Assembly (NCBI GenBank): GCA_903970525.1
Contig: CAJCIZ010000007.1
Coordinates: 1 to 46,867, forward strand
DNA length: 46,867 nt
DNA from: Myxococcales bacterium
GTDB lineage: Bacteria; Pseudomonadota; Gammaproteobacteria; DSM-16500
Direction of reading: 5' to 3'
The notes below the pieces were generated by a model that worked only from the letters and a program-made list of their open reading frames with translations, did no database searches and was not told where the DNA came from. The position numbers and the translations under genes are program-made. Shown here piece after piece: positions 28,785 to 38,657 of this stretch (position 1 is the first letter of the stretch; every line of letters starts with the position of its first letter).

Positions 28785-29177
28785 ATGGCAAAGATTTTAT
28801 TGGTAGAAGATGATTATCTTGTCAGAGACATGTTAGTGCAAATGTTACAACGTGCCTCTCATGAAGTTGCGAGCGCAACCAATGGTGAAGAAGCCATCGA
28901 TGTTTTAAAGAAAATGAATCCTGATATTATGATTACCGATATCATTATGCCGAAAAAAAGTGGGATTACATTAATTTCTGAAGTGAAAGGCAAGCATCCT
29001 GATATGGAAATTATTGCGATTTCAGGTGGTGGCAGAATGGATCCTGCGGGTTATTTAGATTTATCAGAATCATTAGGCGCGAGTGTGTCGTTTGAGAAGC
29101 CTGTTGATAAATCTGCGTTGTTGATGGCGATTGATTTGTTGTTGCATGGGAAGCAGACTAAGACTAAGTTGAATTGA
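28785..29177 (+). CDS. Single-domain response regulator (CheY-like)
   Basis: 130-residue receiver domain with no output domain. The acidic pocket (Glu8, Asp9, Asp10), phosphoacceptor Asp52 in ITDIIMP, Ser80 and Lys105 in FEKPV are all in place. I start it at 28785 (MAKILLVEDDY), just after the kinase stop, where GAGGGAAGTAAC supplies a ribosome-binding site; the longer frame overlaps the kinase. Without a DNA-binding or enzymatic domain it probably acts by protein contact or as a phosphorelay intermediate. It ends four bases from the convergent comEC. Confidence 0.9.
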   Translation: MAKILLVEDDYLVRDMLVQMLQRASHEVASATNGEEAIDVLKKMNPDIMITDIIMPKKSGITLISEVKGKHPDMEIIAISGGGRMDPAGYLDLSESLGASVSFEKPVDKSALLMAIDLLLHGKQTKTKLN

Positions 29178-29181
29178 TGCA

Positions 29182-31482
29182 TTAATTGTTCCAATAATGC
29201 TTATGTACTTCTCGATATAAACTAGGCAATGCGATATCCGACTGCGTTAAAATTTGAAACTGTATTGCGCCATCGTGCGCAGTATCATAAGCAATTGCAT
29301 TTAAATCATGATACGCAGCGACAACAGAACGATGTGGGAAATGATAGCGATTGCGGTATCCAATTGGGTATAAGACAAAATGCGGGTTCACTGCTGCCAC
29401 GAAACGTATTAAGCCAGATGTTTTACTGCCATGATGCGGCGCAACAATGATATCAGCAGATAATGCTTCCGCAACATTCGATAACATAGACCTCTCTGCA
29501 AACTTTTCAACATCTCCTGTTAATAAAATATGTTTGCCATGGCTTGTCACGCGCAATACACAAGAACTATCGTTTCCTAAATGCAACGTATCTGACGTTG
29601 GATAAATAAATTCAAAATGCACACCGTCCCAATTCCAAGCTGTGCCTTGTAAACAATATTCTGCTTTCACAAATTTTTCAGGCACACTTGTTTTAATTAC
29701 TGAAACAGGAAATTGCTTTAACACCGCTTGCACACCACCGATATGATCATTATCCCCATGACTAATTACAACCATATCAATCTGCTTTGTACCCATCACA
29801 TGTAAAAATGGCACGACAACACTTTCACCCATATCAAAACTGGCGCTCATGCGTGGGCCTGTATCAAACACTAATACATGATGCTGGGTTTGCACAATGG
29901 CAGAGAGTCCCTGCCCTACATCTAGTAATGAAAACCACACATCATTTTCTTTGGGCGCTACCGGTTTGTAGAGAATCAGCGGCAATACCCAAATCACACC
30001 TAAATAACGACCTGGAAATCCTATAGGAAGTAATAACATCAACACACCGACAAGCGCTGCAGCCAACATCCAACCATGTGGAACAGATTGATACCAGACA
30101 AATCCTGGTAAATGCGCAAAGAATGTTAATATTTTCCATAAAATACTTAAGACTTTATCTGCCAGGATCAAGACTATCCCACCGGCTTTCGCAGAAAATA
30201 ATAGAAGAAAACAACCTAGAAGAACGAGCGGCACAACAATAAAAGCAACACCAGGAATCGCAATACTATTCGCAGCAAACGAAATAAATGAACATTGCTG
30301 AAATAAAGCCATGCTTAATGGAATTAAACCAATCGCAATCACCCATTGTATTCTACCCCACTTCCACCACCAGCCTGTTGGTAAAATCCTTCCGCTCACG
30401 CCATAAATAATCAGCGCAACGGATCCAAAGGATAACCAAAAACTTTCCGTTAACACACTGAGTGGATTCCACACTAGTACAACAAATATAGCCGTGCACC
30501 ATGCATGCCATACACCAATCTGCCGTCTCATCAATAAAGTAAAAAGAAATACAAATAACATTAAACAAGCACGCTGTGTCGGAATAGAAAATCCTGCCAT
30601 GGCACTATAAATCAGCGCCATGATTAAAGCAGCAATCGCACCAGCGTGTTGCGCAGGCATTTTTAATGTCAACGCTGGCACGCGTCGCCACAATGCTGTT
30701 ACAAGAAAATGTGCTAGCGCTGCCATGAAGCCTATATGCAGTCCCGCGATAGCCATTAAGTGATTGGTACCAGTGTTGCGTAGGACTTGCCATTCGTTGG
30801 CGTTAATATCATGACGTTCGCCGATGGCTAAGGCCGTGATCCACGGTGAAGTTTGTGTTGTCGGTAAATTTTCGGCAATTTTATGTTTTAAATATTCTCG
30901 CATGCGATCTATTGGGCGGTGATACCAATGGTGACTGAGCTGAGTGTGAGGTAATTTTATTATGATATAACCGTTTGCGTGTATGCCTTCTTGTAGAGCA
31001 AAAGCTTCGTAATCAAATCCGCCTGGGTTTAATGTGCCGTGAATTTTTTTTAAATGGACAGAGAGATTCCATTCGTCACCTACGTGTAATGGTGTTTCGG
31101 GATTGCGCCAAGTTAAACGTATCAAGCCACGAGCGGGTTGTGTTGTGTTTTCTGATTTTATTTTTTTGAGTTGGAATAAGAAGCTGGATCCGAGTGGGTT
31201 GGGGTTTGGGATGGATGCGATATAGCCGGTGATGGATAGGGTTTTGCCTTCTAAGTTTTCTGGGAGCGCCCAAGCAAGTTGGGTGTGGGCGCAATAGAAG
31301 CACCAGGTGAAGCCGCAGAGGAATGCGAAGGGGATGCGGAGAGTGTGCCAGTGTTTGTAAAAAAGCATGATGCAGAGACAGAAAATTGCAAATAGACTTG
31401 CAACCGAATAACCATTCGGCAAGTGTGAAAAAAATTGCAAAGCTAAAACTCCGGCTAGGAAAGCCAATATCCATGAGCGCAT
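29182..31482 (-). CDS. comEC: DNA internalisation protein ComEC/Rec2
   Basis: Inner-membrane channel protein for single-stranded DNA uptake during natural transformation. The 766 residues show the three expected parts. An N-terminal domain with helices and an OB-like fold (LEGKTLSITGYIASIPNP) is followed by the Competence membrane domain (GTNHLMAIAGLHIGFMAALAH; multiple helices). The C-terminal part is a metallo-beta-lactamase-like domain (LLDVGQGLSAIVQTQHHVLVFDTG, ISHGDNDHIGG, APHHGS). All look intact, so DNA uptake is plausible, although the rest of the machinery is not here. An AGGA site lies about 8 bases before the ATG. Confidence 0.95.
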   Translation of the reverse strand: MRSWILAFLAGVLALQFFSHLPNGYSVASLFAIFCLCIMLFYKHWHTLRIPFAFLCGFTWCFYCAHTQLAWALPENLEGKTLSITGYIASIPNPNPLGSSFLFQLKKIKSENTTQPARGLIRLTWRNPETPLHVGDEWNLSVHLKKIHGTLNPGGFDYEAFALQEGIHANGYIIIKLPHTQLSHHWYHRPIDRMREYLKHKIAENLPTTQTSPWITALAIGERHDINANEWQVLRNTGTNHLMAIAGLHIGFMAALAHFLVTALWRRVPALTLKMPAQHAGAIAALIMALIYSAMAGFSIPTQRACLMLFVFLFTLLMRRQIGVWHAWCTAIFVVLVWNPLSVLTESFWLSFGSVALIIYGVSGRILPTGWWWKWGRIQWVIAIGLIPLSMALFQQCSFISFAANSIAIPGVAFIVVPLVLLGCFLLLFSAKAGGIVLILADKVLSILWKILTFFAHLPGFVWYQSVPHGWMLAAALVGVLMLLLPIGFPGRYLGVIWVLPLILYKPVAPKENDVWFSLLDVGQGLSAIVQTQHHVLVFDTGPRMSASFDMGESVVVPFLHVMGTKQIDMVVISHGDNDHIGGVQAVLKQFPVSVIKTSVPEKFVKAEYCLQGTAWNWDGVHFEFIYPTSDTLHLGNDSSCVLRVTSHGKHILLTGDVEKFAERSMLSNVAEALSADIIVAPHHGSKTSGLIRFVAAVNPHFVLYPIGYRNRYHFPHRSVVAAYHDLNAIAYDTAHDGAIQFQILTQSDIALPSLYREVHKHYWNN

Positions 31483-31551
31483 GATTATTTTCCTGATAAG
31501 TTTATAAGAGGATTAAGAAGATAGGGTGGGATAAGTCGTCATTGCGAGTTA

Positions 31552-31655
31552 CTGCCGTCATTGCGAGCGAGAGCGAAGCAATCTAGGCTTTAATGTTTCT
31601 TGCTCGAGTGGCATAAAAACCTGGATTGCTTCGCTCTCGCTCGCAATGACGGCAG
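31552..31655. repeat. Large palindromic element, family R2, copy 2, plus a stray arm fragment
   Basis: Two 35-base arms (31552-31586 and 31621-31655; one mismatch) share the CTGCCGTCATTGCGAGCG outer part with the copy at 20627-20721; the centre is 34 bases and unrelated. A loose GTCATTGCGAG (31538-31548) just left of it looks like a fragment of a further copy. It lies about 80 bases downstream of the lolD stop and fills most of the 255-base gap before comEC. Confidence 0.85.
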
Positions 31656-31737
31656 AAGAGAACTCGCAAAGAAGGCGGGAATTTTCTGGATGAGCTTGAG
31701 TGAAATATCTTAAACTATAAAAATTAACTTCCTATCT

Positions 31738-32421
31738 TTAAACCAACGAAACCAATTTCCCATCTTCAATCTGCAACACCCGCTGCGCCCGTTTCGCCAA
31801 TCGCATATCATGCGTCACAATCACAACGCTAGTGCGCATTGTTTTTTGCAAATCTAAAAATAATTCAAAAACACGCTCAGCATTGCGAGGATCTAAATTG
31901 CCCGTCGGTTCATCCGCTAAAACACACAACGGATCTATTACTAAAGCACGCGCAATAGCAACACGCTGACGCTCACCGCCAGACAGTTCGCCAATTTTAT
32001 GCGTGAACCTATCTTTCAATCCTACCATTTCTAACAAATGTTCTGCTTTAGGTTGAATTTCCTTAGGATTCACACCACGAATCAACAAAGGCATACTCAC
32101 ATTCTCTAATGCCGTAAAATCTGCCAATAAATGATGAAACTGATAAACAAACCCTAAAAAATTATTTCTTAAACGACATTTCTCAACTTCTGATAATACA
32201 AATAATTCTTTGCCACTAATCCAGACTTGTCCACTTGTTGGTTTATCTAATCCACCCAGCAAATGCAACAAAGTACTTTTACCCGAGCCTGAATTACCCA
32301 CAATAGAAACCATTTCTGATGATTTCACTTCTAAATCAATATGCGATAACACATCAATAACCGACGTACCATCATGATAACTTTTCGCTAAATCGCGACA
32401 GGATAAAATCACATCATTCAT
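31738..32421 (-). CDS. lolD: Lipoprotein-releasing ABC transporter ATPase LolD
   Basis: ATPase of the LolCDE complex, which frees outer-membrane lipoproteins from the inner membrane for transfer to LolA. Walker A is GNSGSGKST, signature [15 protein letters not shown], Walker [13 protein letters not shown], with HD switch IVTHDMRLA. The start at 32421 ([11 protein letters not shown], 227 residues) is favoured over the longer frame because GGAGG sits about 9 bases upstream inside the end of lolC. The overlap with lolC is eight bases. It is the last gene of the tmk-holB-tatD-lolC-lolD run. Confidence 0.94.
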   Translation of the reverse strand: MNDVILSCRDLAKSYHDGTSVIDVLSHIDLEVKSSEMVSIVGNSGSGKSTLLHLLGGLDKPTSGQVWISGKELFVLSEVEKCRLRNNFLGFVYQFHHLLADFTALENVSMPLLIRGVNPKEIQPKAEHLLEMVGLKDRFTHKIGELSGGERQRVAIARALVIDPLCVLADEPTGNLDPRNAERVFELFLDLQKTMRTSVVIVTHDMRLAKRAQRVLQIEDGKLVSLV

Positions 32422-33661
32422 AACGCAAAGCCTCCACGGGTTCTGTTTTGGATGCACGCCATGCGGGATAAATCGTTGCTAAAAAACTTAATCCTAGCGC
32501 CCAAAGACTAATACTCAACACATCACCCCATTGAATTTCAGAGGGCAAGTAATCCACATAATAAATTTTTGATGAAATGAACTGCATATGCAAGACATGC
32601 TCAATCCAACGCACAATTTCAGTCACATGTGTTGCCAATGCAATACCACCTATCACACCCAACAAAGTCCCAACAATACCAATCGTCGCGCCTTGCACGA
32701 TAAAAATGCCCATAATGGTTCTAGGCGTCGCGCCTATGGTACGAAGAATCGCGATATCGGATTCTTTTTCATTCACAACCATCACCAGCGTGCTCACCAA
32801 ATTAAACACGGCAACAGCAATAATTAACATTAAAATAAAAAACATCATCGTTTTTTCTAAACTGACTGCTTTGAAAAATGGACCAAATTGATCAGCCCAC
32901 GTCATAATTCTAGCCGTAGGTGTTAACTGTTGCATGAGTTGATTTGCAAATTCTCGCACAGCATAAACATTATTAATATTAACATGCAATCCCGATACGG
33001 CAGTTTTCATTTCTAATAACTTTTGTGCATCGCCTAAACTGATAAAAGACATAGAATCAAAACCAGAGCCACCACCTGCGCTAAATATTCCCGTTACCAT
33101 AAAACGTTTAAAGCGCGGAATAACACCAGCTAATGACACAGACATTTCAGATGTGACAACGGTGACTTTATCCCCAACCATGACATCTAAGTAATTGGCG
33201 ATATCCGCACCCAATACAATACCAAAACTCCCTGTCACTAATGATTTGAGATCACCCTGTATCATTTCATCATCTAACGCAGAAATCTTTTTTTCTTCGC
33301 CAGGAATAATACCGCGAATTAATGATGGGTGGACTCTACCGCCATTGGTAATTAACACTTGGCCATCGACATACGGGGCAACCGCTGTGACATCAGGTAC
33401 TTTTTTAATAAACTTTTCTAAGTCTTGCCAATTTTCAATATATGTCGCCTCACTACTAACAGTCAGCGCAGGCACCATACTGAAAACGTGTTTTTTAATT
33501 TCACGATCAAAACCATTCATCACAGATAACACAGTGATCAATGCAATAATCCCTAACGCAATCCCAAACATAGACATCATAGAAACAAATGAAATGAAAT
33601 GATTCCGACGCTTGGCGCGTGTATAGCGTAATCCGATAAAAAATGTGATAGGTCTAAACAT
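32414..33661 (-). CDS. lolC: Lipoprotein-releasing ABC transporter permease LolC/LolE
   Basis: Inner-membrane permease of the Lol export system. 415 residues with one N-terminal helix, a large periplasmic domain, and three C-terminal helices (the FtsX/MacB fold). [27 protein letters not shown] is split here as [14 protein letters not shown] followed by [12 protein letters not shown], both characteristic of LolC/E. Only one permease gene accompanies lolD, so either the partner is elsewhere or the complex uses two copies of one LolF-type permease, as known in some gammaproteobacteria. It begins one base after the tatD stop. Confidence 0.92.
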   Translation of the reverse strand: MFRPITFFIGLRYTRAKRRNHFISFVSMMSMFGIALGIIALITVLSVMNGFDREIKKHVFSMVPALTVSSEATYIENWQDLEKFIKKVPDVTAVAPYVDGQVLITNGGRVHPSLIRGIIPGEEKKISALDDEMIQGDLKSLVTGSFGIVLGADIANYLDVMVGDKVTVVTSEMSVSLAGVIPRFKRFMVTGIFSAGGGSGFDSMSFISLGDAQKLLEMKTAVSGLHVNINNVYAVREFANQLMQQLTPTARIMTWADQFGPFFKAVSLEKTMMFFILMLIIAVAVFNLVSTLVMVVNEKESDIAILRTIGATPRTIMGIFIVQGATIGIVGTLLGVIGGIALATHVTEIVRWIEHVLHMQFISSKIYYVDYLPSEIQWGDVLSISLWALGLSFLATIYPAWRASKTEPVEALRYE

Positions 33662-33662
33662 A

Positions 33663-34451
33663 TTATTCTCTCACTCTTGGCGCTTTAAATAATTTGAAAA
33701 AATTATCCGTCGTTTTTTCCGCAAATTCTTCTAACGATATTCCGCGCAATGCCGCAATACATTCCGCCACATATCGAACATAAGCCGGTTCATTTGACTT
33801 CCCACGATGCGGAACAGGCGCCAAATATGGTGAATCTGTTTCAATCAACAATCTCTCTAACGGTACACGCTTTGCGACTTCTTGAATCTCTAGCGCATTT
33901 TTAAATGTAACAATGCCTGAGATCGAAATATAAAAATTCATATCCATCGCTTCAGACGCTGTTTGCCAATCTTCAGAGAAACAATGCATGACACCACCTA
34001 ACGAAGCCGCATCTTCTTCACGTAAAATTCGCATAGTATCAGCTCGCGCTTGCCTAGAATGCACAATCAACGGTTTCTTTAATTTTTTTGCTGCGCGAAT
34101 ATGATTGCGAAAACGGTCGCGCTGCCACTCTAAATCCCCTTCGCTGCGGTAATAATCTAATCCTGTTTCACCTATCGCTATGACTTTCTCATCTTGCGCA
34201 AGCGCAATCAAATCCTCTTCTGTCGGTTCTTTTTCTATGGGCTCATTAGGATGCAAACCTAAAGACGCACTGACTTGCGGATACGCTCTAGCAATACGCA
34301 ACACATCCACAAAATTATCCAAAGTGATGCACACACATAACATATGACCTACGCCTAGTCCTTTCGCCTGCAACAAGGCTTTATTTAAATCACCCGCATA
34401 AGGTGTTAAATCTAGGCGATCTAAGTGACAATGTGAGTCAACGAGAAACAT
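33663..34451 (-). CDS. tatD: TatD family metal-dependent hydrolase
   Basis: Metal-dependent deoxyribonuclease-type hydrolase of the TatD family (YcfH branch). The 262-residue TIM-barrel protein has the metal ligands in DSHCHLDRL (residues 5-13), the Glu in AIGETGLDYY, the His in LIVHSRQA, the His in GVMHCFSEDW, and the Asp in LLIETDSPYLAP. It overlaps holB by 14 bases. tmk-holB-tatD is the same neighbourhood as in E. coli, minus the pilZ gene seen in Pseudomonas, and is commonly linked to DNA metabolism. Confidence 0.93.
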   Translation of the reverse strand: MFLVDSHCHLDRLDLTPYAGDLNKALLQAKGLGVGHMLCVCITLDNFVDVLRIARAYPQVSASLGLHPNEPIEKEPTEEDLIALAQDEKVIAIGETGLDYYRSEGDLEWQRDRFRNHIRAAKKLKKPLIVHSRQARADTMRILREEDAASLGGVMHCFSEDWQTASEAMDMNFYISISGIVTFKNALEIQEVAKRVPLERLLIETDSPYLAPVPHRGKSNEPAYVRYVAECIAALRGISLEEFAEKTTDNFFKLFKAPRVRE

Positions 34452-35448
34452 ATTGTGCCCATTTTATTAAAACATTTTCTATAACAAGCTGTTTATTCAA
34501 ATTATACGACGCAACTAAATTTGCACGCGCAGCTTGAATCTCATCAATATACGCTAATAAATTATTTTTCAATAATGCCACACTCACTCTTACAATCTCA
34601 GCGCGATAGTCGCTATTCACTAATTTAGATTCATCTTGTGTCAATTTAAATCGCAGCAAATCCGTTAGCCAGCTTAACAATAAATCTACCACACATAATT
34701 GATCCAGCTCTTGCCATTTTGCCGCTAATTGCAAAGGATCTATTGCCCCTTCTGTTAGCGCATGCACATCATGATATAAATCTTTGCGCAGTGTAAATAA
34801 ATCTTTATCCGCCCACAACAAGGCTTTTAGTGGCGCACCTTCTGCTAATTTTAATAAGAGCTGCAGATCCACTTTTTCATTTGGCAACTGTGACCGCAGC
34901 CAATTAACTGCTTCTGACTGAGAAGGTTTGGTAAAAGTAATTTTTTGACAACGACTGATGATAGTAGCAGGCAGTCGTGAGCCTTGATCACTCACTAAAA
35001 TAATCACGGTATTCGGTGTCGGTTCTTCTAATGTTTTTAATAAAGCATTCGCCGCGTTGATATTCATCGCTGTCGCAGGATGAATAATTATCACACGATA
35101 CCCGCCTTGCATGGATGTTTCATTGACGTTTTTGACTACTTGGCGAATTTGATCGATGGTAATCGTCTTGCTATCTTCTTCGGGTTCAATCATCATCAAA
35201 TCAGGATGTGATTTTGCAGCTGCCATATGACACGCATGACAGCTTCCACACTGTCCACCGGCTTCAGAAGGTTGGCTACACAACAAAGCATTTCCCAGTG
35301 TTTGCGCAAATTGTTTTTTCCCTAAACCGCCGATTCCCACAAACAAAAAAGCATGTGCAAACCGACCTTGTTGTCTGGCTTGCCACAACTGTTGCCAGGC
35401 CGTCGCTTGCCAGGGGTAAACCTTGTCAGGGGGCACACTACTTGTCAT
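34438..35448 (-). CDS. holB: DNA polymerase III subunit delta'
   Basis: Component of the clamp loader that places the sliding clamp on DNA. The 336-residue AAA+ protein has a P-loop-like GIGGLGKKQFAQ (with Gln where active ATPases have Ser or Thr, as expected for this non-hydrolysing subunit). The four-cysteine zinc module runs from ALLCSQPSEAGGQCGSCHAC, and SRCQKITF is the SRC arginine-finger motif. The ATG overlaps the tmk stop by four bases. Identification is supported by both motifs and context. Confidence 0.93.
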   Translation of the reverse strand: MTSSVPPDKVYPWQATAWQQLWQARQQGRFAHAFLFVGIGGLGKKQFAQTLGNALLCSQPSEAGGQCGSCHACHMAAAKSHPDLMMIEPEEDSKTITIDQIRQVVKNVNETSMQGGYRVIIIHPATAMNINAANALLKTLEEPTPNTVIILVSDQGSRLPATIISRCQKITFTKPSQSEAVNWLRSQLPNEKVDLQLLLKLAEGAPLKALLWADKDLFTLRKDLYHDVHALTEGAIDPLQLAAKWQELDQLCVVDLLLSWLTDLLRFKLTQDESKLVNSDYRAEIVRVSVALLKNNLLAYIDEIQAARANLVASYNLNKQLVIENVLIKWAQYVSR

Positions 35449-36089
35449 GCTATATTTCCCAGCTTATCTAATACTTTTTTAATTTCTTCATTCACTGCCA
35501 CTAAAGGCTGTGCCGCGTCTATCACATGGAAGCGGTTAGGGTCTTGCTTTGCACGTGTTAAATATCCTTCACGCACACGTTCAAAAAATTCTATTTTTTC
35601 TTGCTCAATTCTATCGCGCTGCCCACGACTCTTGGCTCTGGCCAAGCCGAGCTCGGGTGAGGCATCTAGTAATATCGTAGCATCTGGTACTAAGCCACCT
35701 TCGATCCATTGATCTAGCGTGGCAATTTTTTTGAGATCCAAACCCCGACCTGCGCCTTGGTAAGCATAGCTTGCATCGACAAAACGATCGCTCACCACCC
35801 ATTTGCCTGCTGCTAATGCCGGTTTGATTAAATGCGCCATGTGCTGCGCACGGCTGGCAAACATCAAAAGTAATTCTGTTTCAGATGCCATGGTTTCTTC
35901 TGCATTGGGGGTCAATAAGACTTTACGGATTTGTTCGGCTATTCCGGTACCACCTGGCTCGCGAGTCATCACAATTTCTTGTTTAGCATGAACCAAATAG
36001 TTTTGAATAAACTTGATGGCAGTCGATTTTCCGACACCTTCTATGCCTTCTATTGTGAGAAATTTGCCAGTGTGATTTTTACTGTCCAT
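35445..36089 (-). CDS. tmk: Thymidylate kinase
   Basis: Phosphorylates dTMP to dTDP. It has a P-loop (IEGIEGVGKST), TREPGGTGIAEQIR (the DR/E-P-G motif), DRFVDASYAYQGAGRG for base binding, and a lid region LARAKSRGQRDRIEQE. I start at ATG 36089 (MDSKNHTGKFLTIEG, 214 residues; E. coli 213) because GGAAGA lies about 9 bases upstream; a TTG at 36110 is a weaker alternative. It begins the tmk-holB-tatD-lolC-lolD run, following glk at a short gap on the same strand. Confidence 0.94.
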   Translation of the reverse strand: MDSKNHTGKFLTIEGIEGVGKSTAIKFIQNYLVHAKQEIVMTREPGGTGIAEQIRKVLLTPNAEETMASETELLLMFASRAQHMAHLIKPALAAGKWVVSDRFVDASYAYQGAGRGLDLKKIATLDQWIEGGLVPDATILLDASPELGLARAKSRGQRDRIEQEKIEFFERVREGYLTRAKQDPNRFHVIDAAQPLVAVNEEIKKVLDKLGNIA

Positions 36090-36154
36090 GAGGAAGGTCT
36101 TCCATAACAATATTTTGACAAGGTATCATACTTAAAGGAGTTGAAACAGAGAGC

Positions 36155-37171
36155 TTATGCCGCCGCCACTAATCTTCGAGCCGCATAATAACCACCACCA
36201 ATTAATGCATGCTCAGGATTACAGAGCACGCCAAGCGGGTAATGTTCGCGCTGTGACAGATAGGCTGGAGAGGCTTTAATACCATCATAGAAATCCTGAC
36301 GCTCAAATACTTCCAAATGACTCAATGCCACGCCACCCGTTAGCCAGACACCGCCTTCAGGCATAAATATCAACTGCACGGTACCAACAAATAAGCCTAC
36401 ATACCATGCAAAAGCATCTAACATTTCCGGCACAGATCCATCACGCATCTTAATACCGACTTGTTCTGGCGTCACCGGCTCGCTATCACCATAAAAGAAT
36501 TGATAGAGTCGCACAGTCCCCTGCCCTGACAATACGGTTTCAAATGTCAGTGGTTGATTGGCTTTTAAAAATAAATGCTCATGTAAAAAATGATTAAATG
36601 CTTTATGACGGTCTAACTGGTGTTTGCTGCCATTGGGTGGTGTTGTAATCCCTATGTGTCCAATTTCATTTTTGCCTAACCAGAAATTGCCATCTGAAAA
36701 TAACACACCATCTTTTAAACCCAAACCTGTGCCAATACCCAATGCAACACGACGACCTTGTGAATTCATTTCGCATTGATTCAAACGCAAAATATTTTTA
36801 GGATCTTGCATATACGAAGTAAATGTCGCACACACAATAGGCGCATAATCATGAATGACTTCAAATCGCGGCCACTTTAATTTTTTCGCGACAGACGCAA
36901 AAGGCATAGGATAAGGATAACCATTTTCCAACAATAAAAATCCATTGTCATATTGTCCAGCCGCACCAATACAAATCGCATCCACTTCTGAAAATGCAAC
37001 ACCTAAGTCGCGTTCAAGCTGTTGGATTAAATCTTCTAGGGAAGTGGTTTGAGATAATTTAATGGTAGCGCGCTGTTGACAGTCTATGGTATTTGACTCG
37101 GGCTGACACACAACCACGCCTGCAGAACATTTCGTTCCACCCAAGTCCCATACAATAATTTTTTTTGTCAT
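36155..37171 (-). CDS. glk: Glucokinase
   Basis: Bacterial glucokinase (Glk family, not ROK): phosphorylates glucose to glucose-6-phosphate with ATP. 338 residues with the N-terminal phosphate loop DLGGTKCSAGVV, the sugar-binding HDYAPIVCATFTSY region, the central GIGTGLGLKDGVLF and NEIGHIGITTPP, and the C-terminal adenosine segment WLTGGVALSHLEVF. It starts six bases after the sugar transporter stop, so uptake and phosphorylation are likely co-expressed. No regulator is adjacent. Confidence 0.9.
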   Translation of the reverse strand: MTKKIIVWDLGGTKCSAGVVVCQPESNTIDCQQRATIKLSQTTSLEDLIQQLERDLGVAFSEVDAICIGAAGQYDNGFLLLENGYPYPMPFASVAKKLKWPRFEVIHDYAPIVCATFTSYMQDPKNILRLNQCEMNSQGRRVALGIGTGLGLKDGVLFSDGNFWLGKNEIGHIGITTPPNGSKHQLDRHKAFNHFLHEHLFLKANQPLTFETVLSGQGTVRLYQFFYGDSEPVTPEQVGIKMRDGSVPEMLDAFAWYVGLFVGTVQLIFMPEGGVWLTGGVALSHLEVFERQDFYDGIKASPAYLSQREHYPLGVLCNPEHALIGGGYYAARRLVAAA

Positions 37172-37177
37172 GAGGTG

Positions 37178-38593
37178 TTAACCAATTTGCGACTCTGTTA
37201 ATAAATCTTTAGTACAAAGCGGTTGACCAATATCACGTAACGGTAATCGATTACGGATATTTTCTTCAATTTGTTCTAAGGTCACACCTTTTGTTTCTGG
37301 TGTTTTGTAATAGCAGAAGACAAATGCAAATATGCAAACGCCCGCATAGAGTAAAAATGTTTGGCTAGGACCGAAATCATTCAACAAAGTTAAGAACGTT
37401 GAAGACACAGCGAAGTTCCAGAACCAACAGCTGAATACAGCCACACTCATTGCAGCCGCTCTAACATTCAGTGGGAATATTTCAGAAACGACCAACCACA
37501 AAATGGCGCCCAAACTGAAGGCAAAACAAATGATATAAATAAATGTACAAGCTACAGCGACCCAACGCATGACGCTGATATCAACGCCTTGATGAAACGC
37601 GAGGCTTAAAGCGGTCAAGCTTAAACACATTCCAACCAAGCCAGTTAACAATAAAGGACGGCGTCCTAAACGATCAATGACAAGAATGGCGAATACGGTA
37701 GAAAGCACGTTGACAATCCCTATGCCAACCGTTGCTAAAATTGAGTTAGACACATCAACAAAGCCTGCCATTTGGAAAATAGTCGGCGCATAGAAAATAA
37801 CGGTGTTAATACCTGTTGCTTGTTGAATGAAGCCTAACATCGCACCGAGGAAGAGAACCGGTCTTACCCAAGGAGAAAAGATTTCGCGGAAAGTCGCTTC
37901 TTTGACATTTAAACTTCTTTTGATTTCTTGCATTTCTTGCGCGACATCTTTGGTATTTCTTAAATTACGGAGAACGCGGGTTGCTTCATCTATTCTATTT
38001 TTGCCGACCAACCAACGTGGGCTTTCTGGCAAGAATATCATCCCCACCAAGAGCATCAACGCAGGCACCAAGCCCATACCAAACATCCAGCGCCACGTAC
38101 CATGGAAGCTAGTGAATGAATAATCGATGATATAAGAACAAAGGATACCGGTGGTAATGGCTAATTGATTTAACGTCACCAGACCGCCTCGCAAGGAGAA
38201 AGGTGAGACTTCAGCAATATAGAGTGGCGCGATATAAGACCCGATACCTATCGCTAAGCCAATGATTAAACGCCCAAATAAGATAGCCGATACTTGCATG
38301 GCGAAGGTGGCGATCATTGTTCCAATGATGAATAAAACAGACACAACGACCATTAACTTGCGTCTGCCATACTTATCCGTCAGGTTTCCGCTGCACAAGG
38401 TCCCAATCATGGCCCCCAACAAGACACTGCTGACAATAAATTCTTTCATTTCTGTCGTGAGAACGAAATCTTTCTGAATAAATAACAATGCGCCCGAGAT
38501 AATTCCGGTATCAAAACCGAACAATAACCCCGCCAGAGCCGCAATTGCTGAGACCCCGTAGATATAAAAACGTGATTTAGAAGTAAATTCCAT
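37178..38593 (-). CDS. Sugar/proton symporter of the MFS sugar-porter family
   Basis: 471-residue transporter with 12 predicted membrane helices. Family signatures are GFDTGIISGALLFI (helix 1), DKYGRRKLM between helices 2 and 3, PESPRWLVGK after helix 6, DRLGRRPLLLTG between helices 8 and 9, and PETKGVTLEQIEENI after helix 12. These match XylE/GalP/AraE-type symporters. Because glk follows within six bases, glucose or a related hexose is the most likely cargo. An AGGA site precedes the ATG. The exact sugar cannot be read from the sequence. Confidence 0.9.
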   Translation of the reverse strand: MEFTSKSRFYIYGVSAIAALAGLLFGFDTGIISGALLFIQKDFVLTTEMKEFIVSSVLLGAMIGTLCSGNLTDKYGRRKLMVVVSVLFIIGTMIATFAMQVSAILFGRLIIGLAIGIGSYIAPLYIAEVSPFSLRGGLVTLNQLAITTGILCSYIIDYSFTSFHGTWRWMFGMGLVPALMLLVGMIFLPESPRWLVGKNRIDEATRVLRNLRNTKDVAQEMQEIKRSLNVKEATFREIFSPWVRPVLFLGAMLGFIQQATGINTVIFYAPTIFQMAGFVDVSNSILATVGIGIVNVLSTVFAILVIDRLGRRPLLLTGLVGMCLSLTALSLAFHQGVDISVMRWVAVACTFIYIICFAFSLGAILWLVVSEIFPLNVRAAAMSVAVFSCWFWNFAVSSTFLTLLNDFGPSQTFLLYAGVCIFAFVFCYYKTPETKGVTLEQIEENIRNRLPLRDIGQPLCTKDLLTESQIG

Positions 38594-38657
38594 AAATCAT
38601 CCTGTTATGGTCAAAAATGAGGGTGATTAATTAACACGATTCGGGCCGAAGTGCAAG

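Noticed and set aside
30353-31474. Frames opposite or overlapping comEC
   Set aside because: comEC is intact and explains the region; the alternative frames show biased composition and no motifs.
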